Assembly: GCA_958295925.1 (NCBI GenBank)
Contig: CATQHL010000001.1
Coordinates: 2,280,780 to 2,344,779, forward strand
Source of the DNA: an uncultured Acidimicrobiales bacterium
GTDB taxonomy: Bacteria > Actinomycetota > Acidimicrobiia > Acidimicrobiales > CATQHL01
Direction: 5' to 3'
Length of the DNA stretch: 64,000 nucleotides
Part shown: piece by piece, positions 28,901 through 35,825 of the stretch
Position numbering within the stretch: the stretch's first letter is position 1
How the letters are laid out: every line of letters starts with the position of its first letter
The notes under the pieces: generated by a model
The model's database searches: none
The model's input: only the letters and a program-made list of their open reading frames with translations
What the model was told of the DNA's origin: nothing
Made by a program: the position numbers and the translations under genes

Positions 28901-30557
28901 ATTCCAAGGCCTTGTGGAATACGTCCCTTTCGATAAGATATTGCTAACTGATACATTTCATGGTTTGCCGAGTGATATGCAATTACCTGGCTTCCTAGAT
29001 GACAATATTAAGAATCGGCTAGCACAAGATATGTCCTGGATAGAGATCATAATTGGAAACCCTCCCTGGTCGTCGGGCCAGAAGTCTGCAGGAGACGACA
29101 ATCCCAATATTGAGTACGATGAGATTAGCCAGAGAATCAAAGACACTTATGGGGTTAAGCACAAAGAAATTACGGGGAAAGCAGCTGGTGGCAACGCTTC
29201 AGGTAATTTGTATTTGAAAGCCCTGCGATGGGCAACTGATAGGATATTACCTTGTGAAGGGAGAGGTGACCATCCTGCAGTAATCAGTATTGTACATCCA
29301 AATTCCTTAACAGATGCTACTTCTCTAGCCGGTGTGCGAGCAACGTTGCGTGAAGAATTCAGCGACATCTATATTGTCAACCTGCGAGGAAATGCTTATA
29401 AGAGTGGTGAGGAGTTTAAGAAAGAAGGTGACAAGATTTTTGGGGGTGGTTCCCGCAACGGGGTGCAGATTACGTTTTTAGTACGTTATCCCGATGAGAA
29501 TCTTTCAAAGCCAGCAACACTGCATTATGTGCAGGTGCCTGACTATATGAACTTGAAGCAAAAATTCGAGTGGCTAAAGAAACTCGGTGATATCACAAGT
29601 CCAATATTTGATAAAGTACCTATAGCTAGTAAGCATGATTGGGTTAATCTAAGTGATGGCTCCTATAATAAATTGTTGACAGTTTGCGGTAATGCTAAGC
29701 TGAATGATAGCGTTGCGGTTAATCTTCATGCTTCAGGTGTGAAGACAAATTCTGATGTATATGTCTATTCATTTAGTCGTGTGGAACTCGAAAGGAAAAT
29801 GCGAGTACTCATAGATGCCTATAATGCGGCACTGTACGATATTGGAGACAGTCCTAGCTCTGCCGACTTCGAGGACGCTACCGAGAACGATCGTCTACAT
29901 GCCATAAAGTGGACAGGAACGCTTAAATCAAGCTTAAAGCAACAAAAGAAAATCGAGTTCGAGCCGTGGCGAATCCGAGAAGTGTTGTATCGCCCGTTTA
30001 CGAAGCTGTGGCTATACGAAGACGACCGGATTCTGTCGTCGGTAAAGACGGTCTCCAAGATGTTCCCGCGTGATGAATCGGCTGACGGATCTCGTGGTGA
30101 AAACAGGGTTTCTGCAGATGCTGGTGATCCCGAAAGCGAAATAAGCGGGGGGGGGGGGGCATTCTTGTCACAACGCCCTCGAACAAGGCCGTCTTCGGGG
30201 TTCTCGCCTCGCGATGCATCGGGGACCTTTGCGCGGTCGGAACGCAGCAGGCCAGTCGAGCGTTTACGAGACAGCGATCCTTCTGACGGGGCCGTCGAAC
30301 ATGGCGACATTTGGGGTGCTGTCGACCAGCCAAATTCCAGATCTGCATTCGATGGCGTCCGGTCAGCAGACGAGAGTGATCCCGAAGAAGAAATAACGCG
30401 GGGGGGGGGGGGCCTCCAAGCCACAATCCTCATTATGCGAGACACGCAGCTTCCGTTCGCGGCCTTTGCGACGAGATGCCTCCCAGATCTCCACGTCACG
30501 GGCCGACCGACTCGCAACCTCCCCAAGACTCTGCCCACCCGAACCCGGCGATCCTGA
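25986..30557 (+). CDS. Type ISP single-chain restriction-modification enzyme, copy 1
   Basis: A 1523-residue enzyme. An Mrr-like nuclease (D69 in CGIDLVA, Q86-x-K88 in AIQCKYR) is followed by a superfamily 2 translocase: Walker A PCGTGKS (198–204), DEAH in ICDEAHRTTG, MTATPR and QQVGRVMRR. An N6-adenine methylase comes next, with motif I LDAFAGTGTF near 907 and motif IV GNPPWSSGQ near 1025. The target-recognition part ends in TVSKMFPR. Family enzymes modify one strand and cut when convergent translocating molecules collide. Motif I reads DAF where copy 2 has DPF. Beyond about 1360 the protein runs out of homology through a G tract, crosses two cassettes in the wrong frame, crosses a second tract and ends in cassette C3. 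The TTG start is forced by TAG at 25977. The second half is more AT-rich than the first. Confidence 0.9.
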   Translation: MSHLDATLKELGFDDPSTAVGGRRFEHFVQQVFRKHPGEFGRERFRDVWLWDEWPDRESCGYSTDCGIDLVARQTWAYGGGLCAIQCKYRSAGSVSKREVDSFLAAVGSPFSSSLIVSTSDIAKNGVEKIQRASPQCQILYSAEMDDWVDDWRLYVESPESFEIPPPRKYELFDFQRDALEAVSGGLSRGGRGKLILPCGTGKSFVALRIAERLAGEGGRVLYLVPSIALVGQTMREWSAQRALRLEYLGVCSDATAGRKSSRRVDLAGNLAELAIPVTTDPGKIRERLEAPLSPGVMQVVFSTYNSSPRVQEAVEVGDAIFDLIICDEAHRTTGIESSAGEASYYRIVHSDDCIPAFRRLYMTATPRVFTEGLKRKLAVNEDPDCYDMNDESVYGNELYRMSFGEAVKAGHLSEYEILVIAAGADSYLQSIGNSHDLIVGSDKAVSLDDAVKLAGCWDALSSPETTEVSPGKSPGQIAPDGGAPARSAIAFTNRVDTSKWVAGNWRKVVDAISADNQQSNGRQRSDSFLRLDVGHVDGSTPASERVKYLRKLEQRDSAQSNGDQVCQIVSNARVLSEGVNVPSLDAVLFLDPRSSPIDITQQVGRVMRRAPGKEKGYIVIPVVVPELSDPKEVLEASSWDVVWRVVKALRSHDERLSYYVNNASAWEKNAPMQFRVSRLGQTEDDTGEFHRAQMIQLELALNKQIASMVVDICGDRNVYPTWGKRAADVCQQIQKRIEYLTGLGGKCEPAFKEFLEGLKGSVRRDVTVGEAQQMIAQHIVTIPIFDAMLGKNEFSQQNPVSKDVERLLRYFNSQGVYFDGDTRHLTRAYEGMREAFEGAVSSSERIDILRRTYEEFFKLAMKDTVKRMGIVYTPVEIVDFIIRSVTAICKQEFKKNISQENVNVLDAFAGTGTFLARLLEMRDDDGEYIIRDQDLDRKYQEELHANETVLLAYYIAALRIEEAKHSRDEERFQGLVEYVPFDKILLTDTFHGLPSDMQLPGFLDDNIKNRLAQDMSWIEIIIGNPPWSSGQKSAGDDNPNIEYDEISQRIKDTYGVKHKEITGKAAGGNASGNLYLKALRWATDRILPCEGRGDHPAVISIVHPNSLTDATSLAGVRATLREEFSDIYIVNLRGNAYKSGEEFKKEGDKIFGGGSRNGVQITFLVRYPDENLSKPATLHYVQVPDYMNLKQKFEWLKKLGDITSPIFDKVPIASKHDWVNLSDGSYNKLLTVCGNAKLNDSVAVNLHASGVKTNSDVYVYSFSRVELERKMRVLIDAYNAALYDIGDSPSSADFEDATENDRLHAIKWTGTLKSSLKQQKKIEFEPWRIREVLYRPFTKLWLYEDDRILSSVKTVSKMFPRDESADGSRGENRVSADAGDPESEISGGGGAFLSQRPRTRPSSGFSPRDASGTFARSERSRPVERLRDSDPSDGAVEHGDIWGAVDQPNSRSAFDGVRSADESDPEEEITRGGGGLQATILIMRDTQLPFAAFATRCLPDLHVTGRPTRNLPKTLPTRTRRS
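30064..30144 (+). pseudogene. Remnant cassette C0 before the first 3' G tract
   Basis: In the +1 frame relative to the gene, this reads NRLTDLVVKTGFLQMLVIPK then AK and TAA. That matches the end of cassette C2 (IPDLH...TRVIPKKK, TAA). It looks like a degenerate earlier cassette now read in the wrong frame as DESADGSRGENR. Confidence 0.55.
30147..30159. repeat. Poly-G tract, 13 G: first 3' switch of ISP copy 1
   Basis: Thirteen G. Downstream all three frames stay open into a cassette or the next tract. The frame as assembled passes on to the second tract, another gives cassette C1 (stop 30286), and the third gives cassette C2 (stop 30396). Confidence 0.9.
30160..30286 (+). other. C-terminal cassette C1 (copy 1)
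   Basis: In its own frame it encodes ILVTTPSNKAVFGVLASRCI, GDLCAVGTQQASRAF and a short end. This has the strand and IPDLH-like core of Type ISP C-terminal regions. It is out of frame with the gene as assembled. A partner lies at 35580–35703 in copy 2. Confidence 0.75.
30274..30396 (+). other. C-terminal cassette C2 (copy 1)
   Basis: Encodes AILLTGPSNMATFGVLSTSQ, IPDLHSMASGQQTRVIPKKK and TAA. The C1 stop lies inside its first codons. The matching cassette of copy 2 (35437–35562) is the one in frame there. Differences between the two are mostly synonymous (hand count 6 synonymous, 3 non-synonymous codons). Confidence 0.8.
30400..30412. repeat. Poly-G tract, 13 G: second 3' switch of ISP copy 1
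   Basis: Thirteen G directly after the C2 stop. The three frames beyond it lead to cassettes C3 (30557), C4 (30679) and C5 (30792); none is closed earlier. Confidence 0.9.
30413..30557 (+). other. C-terminal cassette C3 (copy 1, in frame as assembled)
   Basis: Encodes TILIMRDTQLPFAAFATRCL, PDLHVTGRPTRNLPK and a short Arg-rich end. It is unique to copy 1; copy 2 has no counterpart. Confidence 0.75.
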
Positions 30558-30679
30558 TCAACCAGACGCAGCAGTTGCCGTTCGCGACCCTGGCGGCGAA
30601 TCTGCTGTTCGACCTGTGCGCCACAGGTCGCCAGACCCGAGCCCTGCCCAAGTCGCCGCCCGAGCGGCAATCGTCGTAA
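30548..30679 (+). other. C-terminal cassette C4 (copy 1)
   Basis: Encodes AILINQTQQLPFATLAANLL, FDLCATGRQTRALPK and a short end. Its first codons contain the C3 stop (CGATCCTGA read in another frame). Counterpart at 35692–35825. Confidence 0.75.
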
Positions 30680-30792
30680 CCACCCCATCCAACAGGGTGC
30701 GCCCGGCCGTCCTGGCCACCGACGCACTGCCTGACCTGCACGTAATAGACCCGGCCGGAAGGGCGATCCCCCGCACCCAACTTTCCGCATAG
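30667..30792 (+). other. C-terminal cassette C5 (copy 1)
   Basis: Encodes AIVVTTPSNRVRPAVLATDA, LPDLHVIDPAGRAIPRTQ and a stop. The C4 stop (TCGTCGTAA) lies inside its first codons. Against copy 2 I count 6 synonymous and 1 non-synonymous codon differences, a strong sign that this frame is translated. Confidence 0.8.
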
Positions 30793-30934
30793 GTGAATCC
30801 CGTAGAGGGATTTCACGAAACACAAAGAACTTTGTCACACCCGGGTGCAAGAATTGCATTGGAGTGCTTCGGAAACCACGATGCCTTGATTACCGACAGC
30901 AATAATCCCTGTATACGTCGTCCGCTTATTGCCG

Positions 30935-30980
30935 GTGTCATAGCGTAGGCTTATCGTTTGGTCCCCCCCAGCTATGACAC
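30935..30980. repeat. 10-bp inverted repeat flanking the C7 tract
   Basis: GTGTCATAGC (30935–30944) and GCTATGACAC (30971–30980) are perfect inverted copies around a 26-nt loop with the C run. A direct copy of the right arm lies at 30999–31008. The equivalent arms near 25130 and 25180 are degenerate. Possible hairpin or protein-binding site. Confidence 0.6.
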
Positions 30981-31020
30981 GCCTTTCCAGCCTTCCCCGC
31001 TATGACACGCCTTCCCCCAC

Positions 31021-31186
31021 CCGCTCGCAGACGATTTTGAGGCGTTCCGGCGGGCGGGCCGGGAGCTGATGGACTTGCACGTCAACTTCGAGACCGTCCC
31101 CGAGCAACCCGAAGTTGTTTGCCTGGGTGCCGAAAGCGCCCGCATCGTCAGCGAACTTCCTGTTTCGCTGACACGGCAGTCTTAAC
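31021..31186 (+). pseudogene. Internally deleted copy of the split Type ISP tail gene
   Basis: Reads LADDFEAFRRAGRELMDLHV, NFETVPEQPEVVCL, then jumps to GAESARIVSELPVSLTRQS and TAA. Compared with 25224–25928 it lacks the N-terminal ~70 residues and an internal stretch of about 110 residues. The internal deletion joins in frame at a shared CCTGG. No usable start is seen. Decayed copy 2 equivalent. Confidence 0.8.
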
Positions 31187-31202
31187 CCACTTAAAGGTCA
31201 GG

Positions 31203-31256
31203 ATGCTGCTCGCGAATCTCGCGGGGGGGGGGGTAGCCCGCTTTGTCGCATCTTGA
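31203..31256 (+). promoter_or_regulatory. Leader ORF crossing an 11-G tract ahead of ISP gene 2
   Basis: ATG 31203 (AAAGGTCAGG just upstream) opens a 17-codon frame that crosses 11 G and ends at the TGA at 31254–31256, overlapping the TTG start at 31243. An extra base before the tract compensates for one G fewer than in copy 1, so the leader has the same frame and the same VARFVAS end in both units. Confidence 0.5.
31223..31233. repeat. Poly-G tract, 11 G, before ISP gene 2
   Basis: Eleven G in the context GC-G(11)-TAGCC, 9 nt upstream of the TTG start. Confidence 0.9.
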
Positions 31257-34200
31257 CGCGACTCTCAAGGAGCTTGGTTTTGATGACCCTTCCACGGCCG
31301 TCGGGGGGCGCCGGTTTGAGCATTTCGTCCAGCAGGTTTTTCGGAAGCATCCGGGCGAATTCGGCAAGGAGCGTTTCAAAGATGTCTGGCTGTGGGATGA
31401 GTGGCCCGATCGTGAAAGCTGCGGCTACAGCACCGACTGCGGAATCGATCTTGTAGCCCAGCAAACCTGGGCGTACGGGGGCGGTCTCTGCGCCATTCAA
31501 TGTAAGTACCGCAGCGCCGGCTCGGTCTCCAAGAGGGAGGTTGACTCGTTCCTCGCCGCGGTCGGGTCGCCTTTTGGTTCTTCGTTGATTGTCTCCACGT
31601 CTGACATCGCCAAGAATGGTGTTGAGAAGATTCAAAGGGCTTCCCCGCAGTGCCAGATTCTCTATTCCGCCGAGATGGACGACTGGGTGGACGACTGGCG
31701 GCTCTATGTCGAGAGCCCGGAGTCTTTCGAGATTCCCCCGCCGAGGAAGTATGAGTTGTTTGACTTCCAGCGTGATGCCCTTGAAGCGGTTTCCGGCGGG
31801 CTTTCCGAGGGCGGCCGGGGGAAGTTGATTCTGCCTTGCGGTACGGGCAAGTCGTTCGTGGCGTTGCGGATAGCGGAGCGGCTGGCGGGTGAGGGGGGGC
31901 GTGTGCTGTATCTTGTGCCGTCCATCGCCCTGGTGGGGCAGACGATGCGGGAGTGGTCGGCGCAGCGTACTTTGCCTCTGGAGTATCTGGGGGTGTGTTC
32001 CGACGCGACTGCGGGCAGGAAGTCGTCGAGGCGGGTGGATTTGGCGGGCAATCTCGCCGAGTTGGCGATCCCTGTCACGACCGATCCCGTGAAGATTCGT
32101 GAGCGGCTTGAGGCTCCTCTCTCGCCTGGGGTCATGCAGGTGGTGTTCAGCACGTATAACTCATCGCCGCGGGTTCAGGAAGCTGTCGAGGTCGGTGATG
32201 CGATATTTGACTTGATCATCTGTGATGAGGCGCACCGGACAACTGGCATCGAGTCGTCCGCGGGTGAGGCGTCCTATTACCGCATTGTTCATAGCGACGA
32301 CCATATACCTGCTTTCAGGCGGTTGTATATGACGGCTACTCCAAGGGTTTTCACCGAGGGTTTGAAGCGGAAGCTTGCCGATAACGAAGACCCTGACTGC
32401 TACGACATGAACGACGAGAGCGTCTACGGCAAGGAGCTTTACCGGATGTCTTTCGGCGAGGCGGTCAAGGCTGGCCACTTGTCGGAGTATGAGATTCTGG
32501 TGATAGCCGCGGGCGCCGACGCCTACTTGCAGTCGATGGGGAACTCCCATGACCTGATTGTCGGGTCCGACGAGGCGGTCTCCCTCGACGACGCCGTGAA
32601 GTTGGCGGGGTGCTGGGACGCCCTGTCGTCCCCTGAGACCACCGAGGTGTCCCCTGGGAAGCGCCCTGGGCAGATAGCGCCCGACGGCGGCGCGCCTGCC
32701 CGCTCGGCTATCGCTTTCACCAACCGTGTGGACACCAGCAAGTGGGTGGCGGGGAACTGGCGCAAGGTTGTCGAAGCAATCTCCGCCGGCAATCAGCAGT
32801 CCGGTTCGTTCCTGCGCCTGGATGTCGGCCACGTCGACGGCGGCACTCCCGCTTCGGAGCGTGTCAAGTGTCTGCGAAAGCTGGAGCAGCGGGATTCGGC
32901 GCAGTCAAACGGTGATCAGGTGTGCCAAATCGTCAGCAACGCTCGGGTGCTGTCTGAGGGCGTGAACGTCCCTTCCCTCGATGCTGTGCTGTTCCTCGAT
33001 CCCCGCAGCAGCCCCATCGACATCACCCAGCAGGTGGGCAGGGTTATGCGAAGGGCGCCTGGGAAGGAGAAGGGCTACATAGTGATTCCCGTGGTGGTCC
33101 CTGAGTTGTCGGACCCCAAGAAAGTCCTCGAGGCCAGCAGTTGGGATGTGGTCTGGCGGGTGGTGAAGGCTCTCCGATCTCACGATGAGCGGCTCAGCTA
33201 CTACGTCAATAACACGTCCGCCTGGGAGAAGAACGCTCCTATGCAGTTCAGGGTGTCCAGACTCGGGCAGACCGAGGACGACACAGGGGAATTCCACAAA
33301 GCTCAAATGATTCAGCTGGAACTCGCACTGAACAAAGAGATCGCCTCAATGGTCGTAGACATATGCGGCGATCGCAACCTATACCCCACCTGGGGAAAAC
33401 GAGCAGCCGACGTTTACCGAAACTTGCAGGCTCGCATAGATAACGTGACTGGCCCAGGTGGTAAGTGCAAGCCAGCTTTTGAAGAGTTTTTGAAGGGAAT
33501 AAAGGGTTCTGTCCGGCGAGAGGTAACTGTTGAGGAGGCTCAACAGATGATAGCTCAGCACATTGTTACTATTCCTATTTTCGATGCAATGCTGGGCAAG
33601 AACGAGTTTTCGCAGCAAAACTCTGTAAGCAAAGACGTCGAGCGACTATTAAGGCATTTTAATAGTCAGGGCGTCTATTTTGATGGTGATACTAGATATT
33701 TGACGCGCGCCTATGAAGGTATGCGCGAAGCATTCGAAGGGGCGGTTTCAAGCTCTGAAAGAGTCGACATCCTCCGCCGGATCTACGAGGAGTTCTTCAA
33801 ATTGGCGATGAAAGATACCGTAAAGCGGTTGGGAATTGCCTACACACCTGTTGAAATCGTGGACTTTATTATTCGTTCGGTGACAGCTATCTGCAAGCAG
33901 GAATTCAAGAAAAACATTAGCCAGGAAAATGTTAATGTATTGGATCCATTTGCTGGAACTGGAACTTTCCTAGCAAGACTATTGGAAATGCGCGACGACG
34001 ATGGCGAGTACATTATTCGAGATCAAGATCTGAATCGAAAGTATCAAGAGGAACTGCACGCCAATGAGACATTTCTGCTAGCGTATTATATTGCTGCTTT
34101 GAAAATAGAAGAAGCAAAACATTCTCGCGATGAAGAGCGATTCCAAGGCCTTGTGGAATACGTCCCTTTCGATAAGATATTGCTAACTGATACATTTCAT

Positions 34201-35562
34201 GGTTTGCCGAGTGATATGCAATTACCTGGCTTCCTAGATGACAATATTAAGAATCGGCTAGCACAAGATATGTCCTGGATAGAGATCATAATTGGAAACC
34301 CTCCCTGGTCTGCTGGTATGAAGGTAGCTGGTGACGACACTCGAAGTATCGAATATCCAAACATCTCCAAGAGGATAAAAGCCACTTACGGAAAGAGGCA
34401 TCACGAAGTAACAGGAAAGGCTGGAGGAAAGGCATTCGGCAACCTTTACGTTAAGGCTATCCGCTGGTCAACAGACCGGATATTGACCAAAAGGGAGGGA
34501 ACGGAACATCCAGCAGTTATCGGTTTTGTTCATCCAAATTCCCTTGTGGATGGCCCCTCTCTTGCCGGTGTGCGAGCAGCGTTGCGTGAAGAATTCAGCG
34601 ACATCTATATTGTCAACCTGCGTGGAAATGCTTATAAGAGTGGCGAGGAGCGTCAACAAGAAGGCGACCCAGTATTTCAGCAAAGTACAAGAAATGGGGT
34701 TCAAATTACTTTCTTGGTTCGTAAGCTAAAAAAGAATCTTTCAGAGCCAGCAACACTGCATTATGCACAGGTGCCGGACTATATGGATTTGAAGCAAAAG
34801 TTCGAGTGGCTTAAGAATCTTGGCGATATTACAAGCTCAATACTGGAGGAAGTACCCATCACTAGTGAGCATGATTGGGTTAATCTTAGTGATGGCTCCT
34901 ACAAAGAATTATTGAAAGTATGTGATACTTCAAAGAAAAATGAGAAAGTTGCATTTGGTAATCATGCCCTTGGTTTGACTACAAATTGTGATACTCATGT
35001 ATATTCCTTTAGTCGAGAAGTACTTGAGAAAAAAGTACGTGAACTCATTGAAGCGTATAACGAAGCTCTTTACGATCTTGGCGATAATTCCAGCGCTATT
35101 GGCGTAGAAAGAGCTATCCAACAAAGTCGCCTACATGCTATTAAGTGGACAGGCAAGCTTAAATCAAGCCTAAGGCAGAAAAAGCAGATCGAGTTCGAAC
35201 CGTGGCGCATTCGTGAGGTGTTGTATCGCCCATTTACAAAGTTATGGCTATACGAGGACGACAGAATCTTGTCGTCAGTAAAGACGGTCTCAAAGATGTT
35301 CCCGCGTGGTGATGAAGTTGAATCTATCGGTTTCTCAAACGCCTCGAGCAGAGGAATGGCGGATTCTTTGTTGGCTTCTAGCACGGTGGCGGATTTGAAT
35401 AATTTGCGGGGGGGGGGGGGGGCGTCTCAGTGTCAGGAGGCGATCCTTCTGACGGGGCCGTCGAACATGGCGATGTTCGGGGTGCTGTCGACCAGCCAAA
35501 TTCCAGATCTGCACTCGATGGCGTCCGGGCAGCAAACGCGAGCGATCCTGAAAAAGAAATAA
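31243..35562 (+). CDS. Type ISP single-chain restriction-modification enzyme, copy 2
   Basis: A 1439-residue paralogue of copy 1. The nuclease and helicase parts (to about residue 690) are almost identical to copy 1. A short divergent block (VYRNLQARIDNVTGPGG) follows, then a nearly identical methylase core with motif I LDPFAGTGTF near 900. From GNPPWSAGM onward the target-recognition region is clearly diverged, so the two proteins probably recognise different sites. The reading frame passes SKMFPRGDEVESIGFSNASS, a VADLNNLR segment and a 15-G tract, and ends in cassette C2' (ILKKK). The normal tail domain is absent. DNA turns AT-rich within the gene, as in copy 1. Confidence 0.9.
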   Translation: MSHLDATLKELGFDDPSTAVGGRRFEHFVQQVFRKHPGEFGKERFKDVWLWDEWPDRESCGYSTDCGIDLVAQQTWAYGGGLCAIQCKYRSAGSVSKREVDSFLAAVGSPFGSSLIVSTSDIAKNGVEKIQRASPQCQILYSAEMDDWVDDWRLYVESPESFEIPPPRKYELFDFQRDALEAVSGGLSEGGRGKLILPCGTGKSFVALRIAERLAGEGGRVLYLVPSIALVGQTMREWSAQRTLPLEYLGVCSDATAGRKSSRRVDLAGNLAELAIPVTTDPVKIRERLEAPLSPGVMQVVFSTYNSSPRVQEAVEVGDAIFDLIICDEAHRTTGIESSAGEASYYRIVHSDDHIPAFRRLYMTATPRVFTEGLKRKLADNEDPDCYDMNDESVYGKELYRMSFGEAVKAGHLSEYEILVIAAGADAYLQSMGNSHDLIVGSDEAVSLDDAVKLAGCWDALSSPETTEVSPGKRPGQIAPDGGAPARSAIAFTNRVDTSKWVAGNWRKVVEAISAGNQQSGSFLRLDVGHVDGGTPASERVKCLRKLEQRDSAQSNGDQVCQIVSNARVLSEGVNVPSLDAVLFLDPRSSPIDITQQVGRVMRRAPGKEKGYIVIPVVVPELSDPKKVLEASSWDVVWRVVKALRSHDERLSYYVNNTSAWEKNAPMQFRVSRLGQTEDDTGEFHKAQMIQLELALNKEIASMVVDICGDRNLYPTWGKRAADVYRNLQARIDNVTGPGGKCKPAFEEFLKGIKGSVRREVTVEEAQQMIAQHIVTIPIFDAMLGKNEFSQQNSVSKDVERLLRHFNSQGVYFDGDTRYLTRAYEGMREAFEGAVSSSERVDILRRIYEEFFKLAMKDTVKRLGIAYTPVEIVDFIIRSVTAICKQEFKKNISQENVNVLDPFAGTGTFLARLLEMRDDDGEYIIRDQDLNRKYQEELHANETFLLAYYIAALKIEEAKHSRDEERFQGLVEYVPFDKILLTDTFHGLPSDMQLPGFLDDNIKNRLAQDMSWIEIIIGNPPWSAGMKVAGDDTRSIEYPNISKRIKATYGKRHHEVTGKAGGKAFGNLYVKAIRWSTDRILTKREGTEHPAVIGFVHPNSLVDGPSLAGVRAALREEFSDIYIVNLRGNAYKSGEERQQEGDPVFQQSTRNGVQITFLVRKLKKNLSEPATLHYAQVPDYMDLKQKFEWLKNLGDITSSILEEVPITSEHDWVNLSDGSYKELLKVCDTSKKNEKVAFGNHALGLTTNCDTHVYSFSREVLEKKVRELIEAYNEALYDLGDNSSAIGVERAIQQSRLHAIKWTGKLKSSLRQKKQIEFEPWRIREVLYRPFTKLWLYEDDRILSSVKTVSKMFPRGDEVESIGFSNASSRGMADSLLASSTVADLNNLRGGGGASQCQEAILLTGPSNMAMFGVLSTSQIPDLHSMASGQQTRAILKKK
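35320..35407 (+). other. Cassette-like segment Cx before the G tract (copy 2)
   Basis: In frame: IGFSNASSRGMADSLLASST, VADLNNLR, then the G tract as Gly4. It aligns with the cassettes (SSTVADLN against STSQIPDLH) and looks like the original C-terminal segment. The G tract encodes the glycines where family proteins often have a Gly-rich turn. Confidence 0.55.
35408..35422. repeat. Poly-G tract, 15 G: first 3' switch of ISP copy 2
   Basis: Fifteen G. As assembled the gene enters cassette C2' (stop 35562). A second frame runs open to the next tract; the third stops after about ten codons (TGA 35450–35452). Confidence 0.9.
35437..35562 (+). other. C-terminal cassette C2' (copy 2, in frame as assembled)
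   Basis: Encodes AILLTGPSNMAMFGVLSTSQ, IPDLHSMASGQQTRAILKKK and TAA. Counterpart of 30274–30396. Confidence 0.8.
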
Positions 35563-35565
35563 CGC

Positions 35566-35579
35566 GGGGGGGGGGGGGG
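35566..35579. repeat. Poly-G tract, 14 G: second 3' switch of ISP copy 2
   Basis: Fourteen G directly after the C2' stop. The three frames lead to C1' (35703), C4' (35825) and C5' (35935). Confidence 0.9.
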
Positions 35580-35703
35580 CATCCTTGTCACAGCACCCTC
35601 GAACAAGGCGGTCTTCGGGGTTCTCGCCTCGCGATGCATCGGAGACCTTTGCGCGGTCGGAACGCAGCAGGCCAGTCGAGCGTTTCCGAGATGGCGATCC
35701 TGA
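35580..35703 (+). other. C-terminal cassette C1' (copy 2)
   Basis: Encodes ILVTAPSNKAVFGVLASRCI, GDLCAVGTQQASRAFPRWRS and TGA. Compared with C1 it keeps FPRW, closest to the typical family end. It lies after C2' here but before C2 in copy 1: the order is shuffled. Confidence 0.75.
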
Positions 35704-35825
35704 TCAACCAGACGCAGCAGTTGCCGTTCGCGACTTTGGCGACGAATCTGCTGTTCGACCTGTGCGTCACAGGGCGTCAGACCCGAGCCCTGCCCAAGTC
35801 GCCGCCCGAGTGGCAATCGTCGTAA
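35692..35825 (+). other. C-terminal cassette C4' (copy 2)
   Basis: Encodes AILINQTQQLPFATLATNLL, FDLCVTGRQTRALPK and a stop. Its first codons overlap the C1' stop. Confidence 0.75.

Larger units (their letters stand above)
30793..31202. other. Inter-unit spacer with hairpins and a duplicated leader
   Basis: No intact gene. It begins with a hairpin (GTGAATCCC / GGGATTTCAC, 30793–30816) and a second short one (ACAAAG/CTTTGT), possibly ending transcription of copy 1. From about 30930 it is homologous to the region before the split tail gene (25120–25200), with 7 C instead of 18. A broken tail copy follows. Confidence 0.6.

Noticed and set aside
30147..35579. Poly-G tracts as pure assembly or sequencing error
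   Set aside because: Individual lengths may be off by a base, but ten tracts, their restriction to defence loci, and homologous cassettes lying in all three frames after them cannot be explained by basecalling noise alone.
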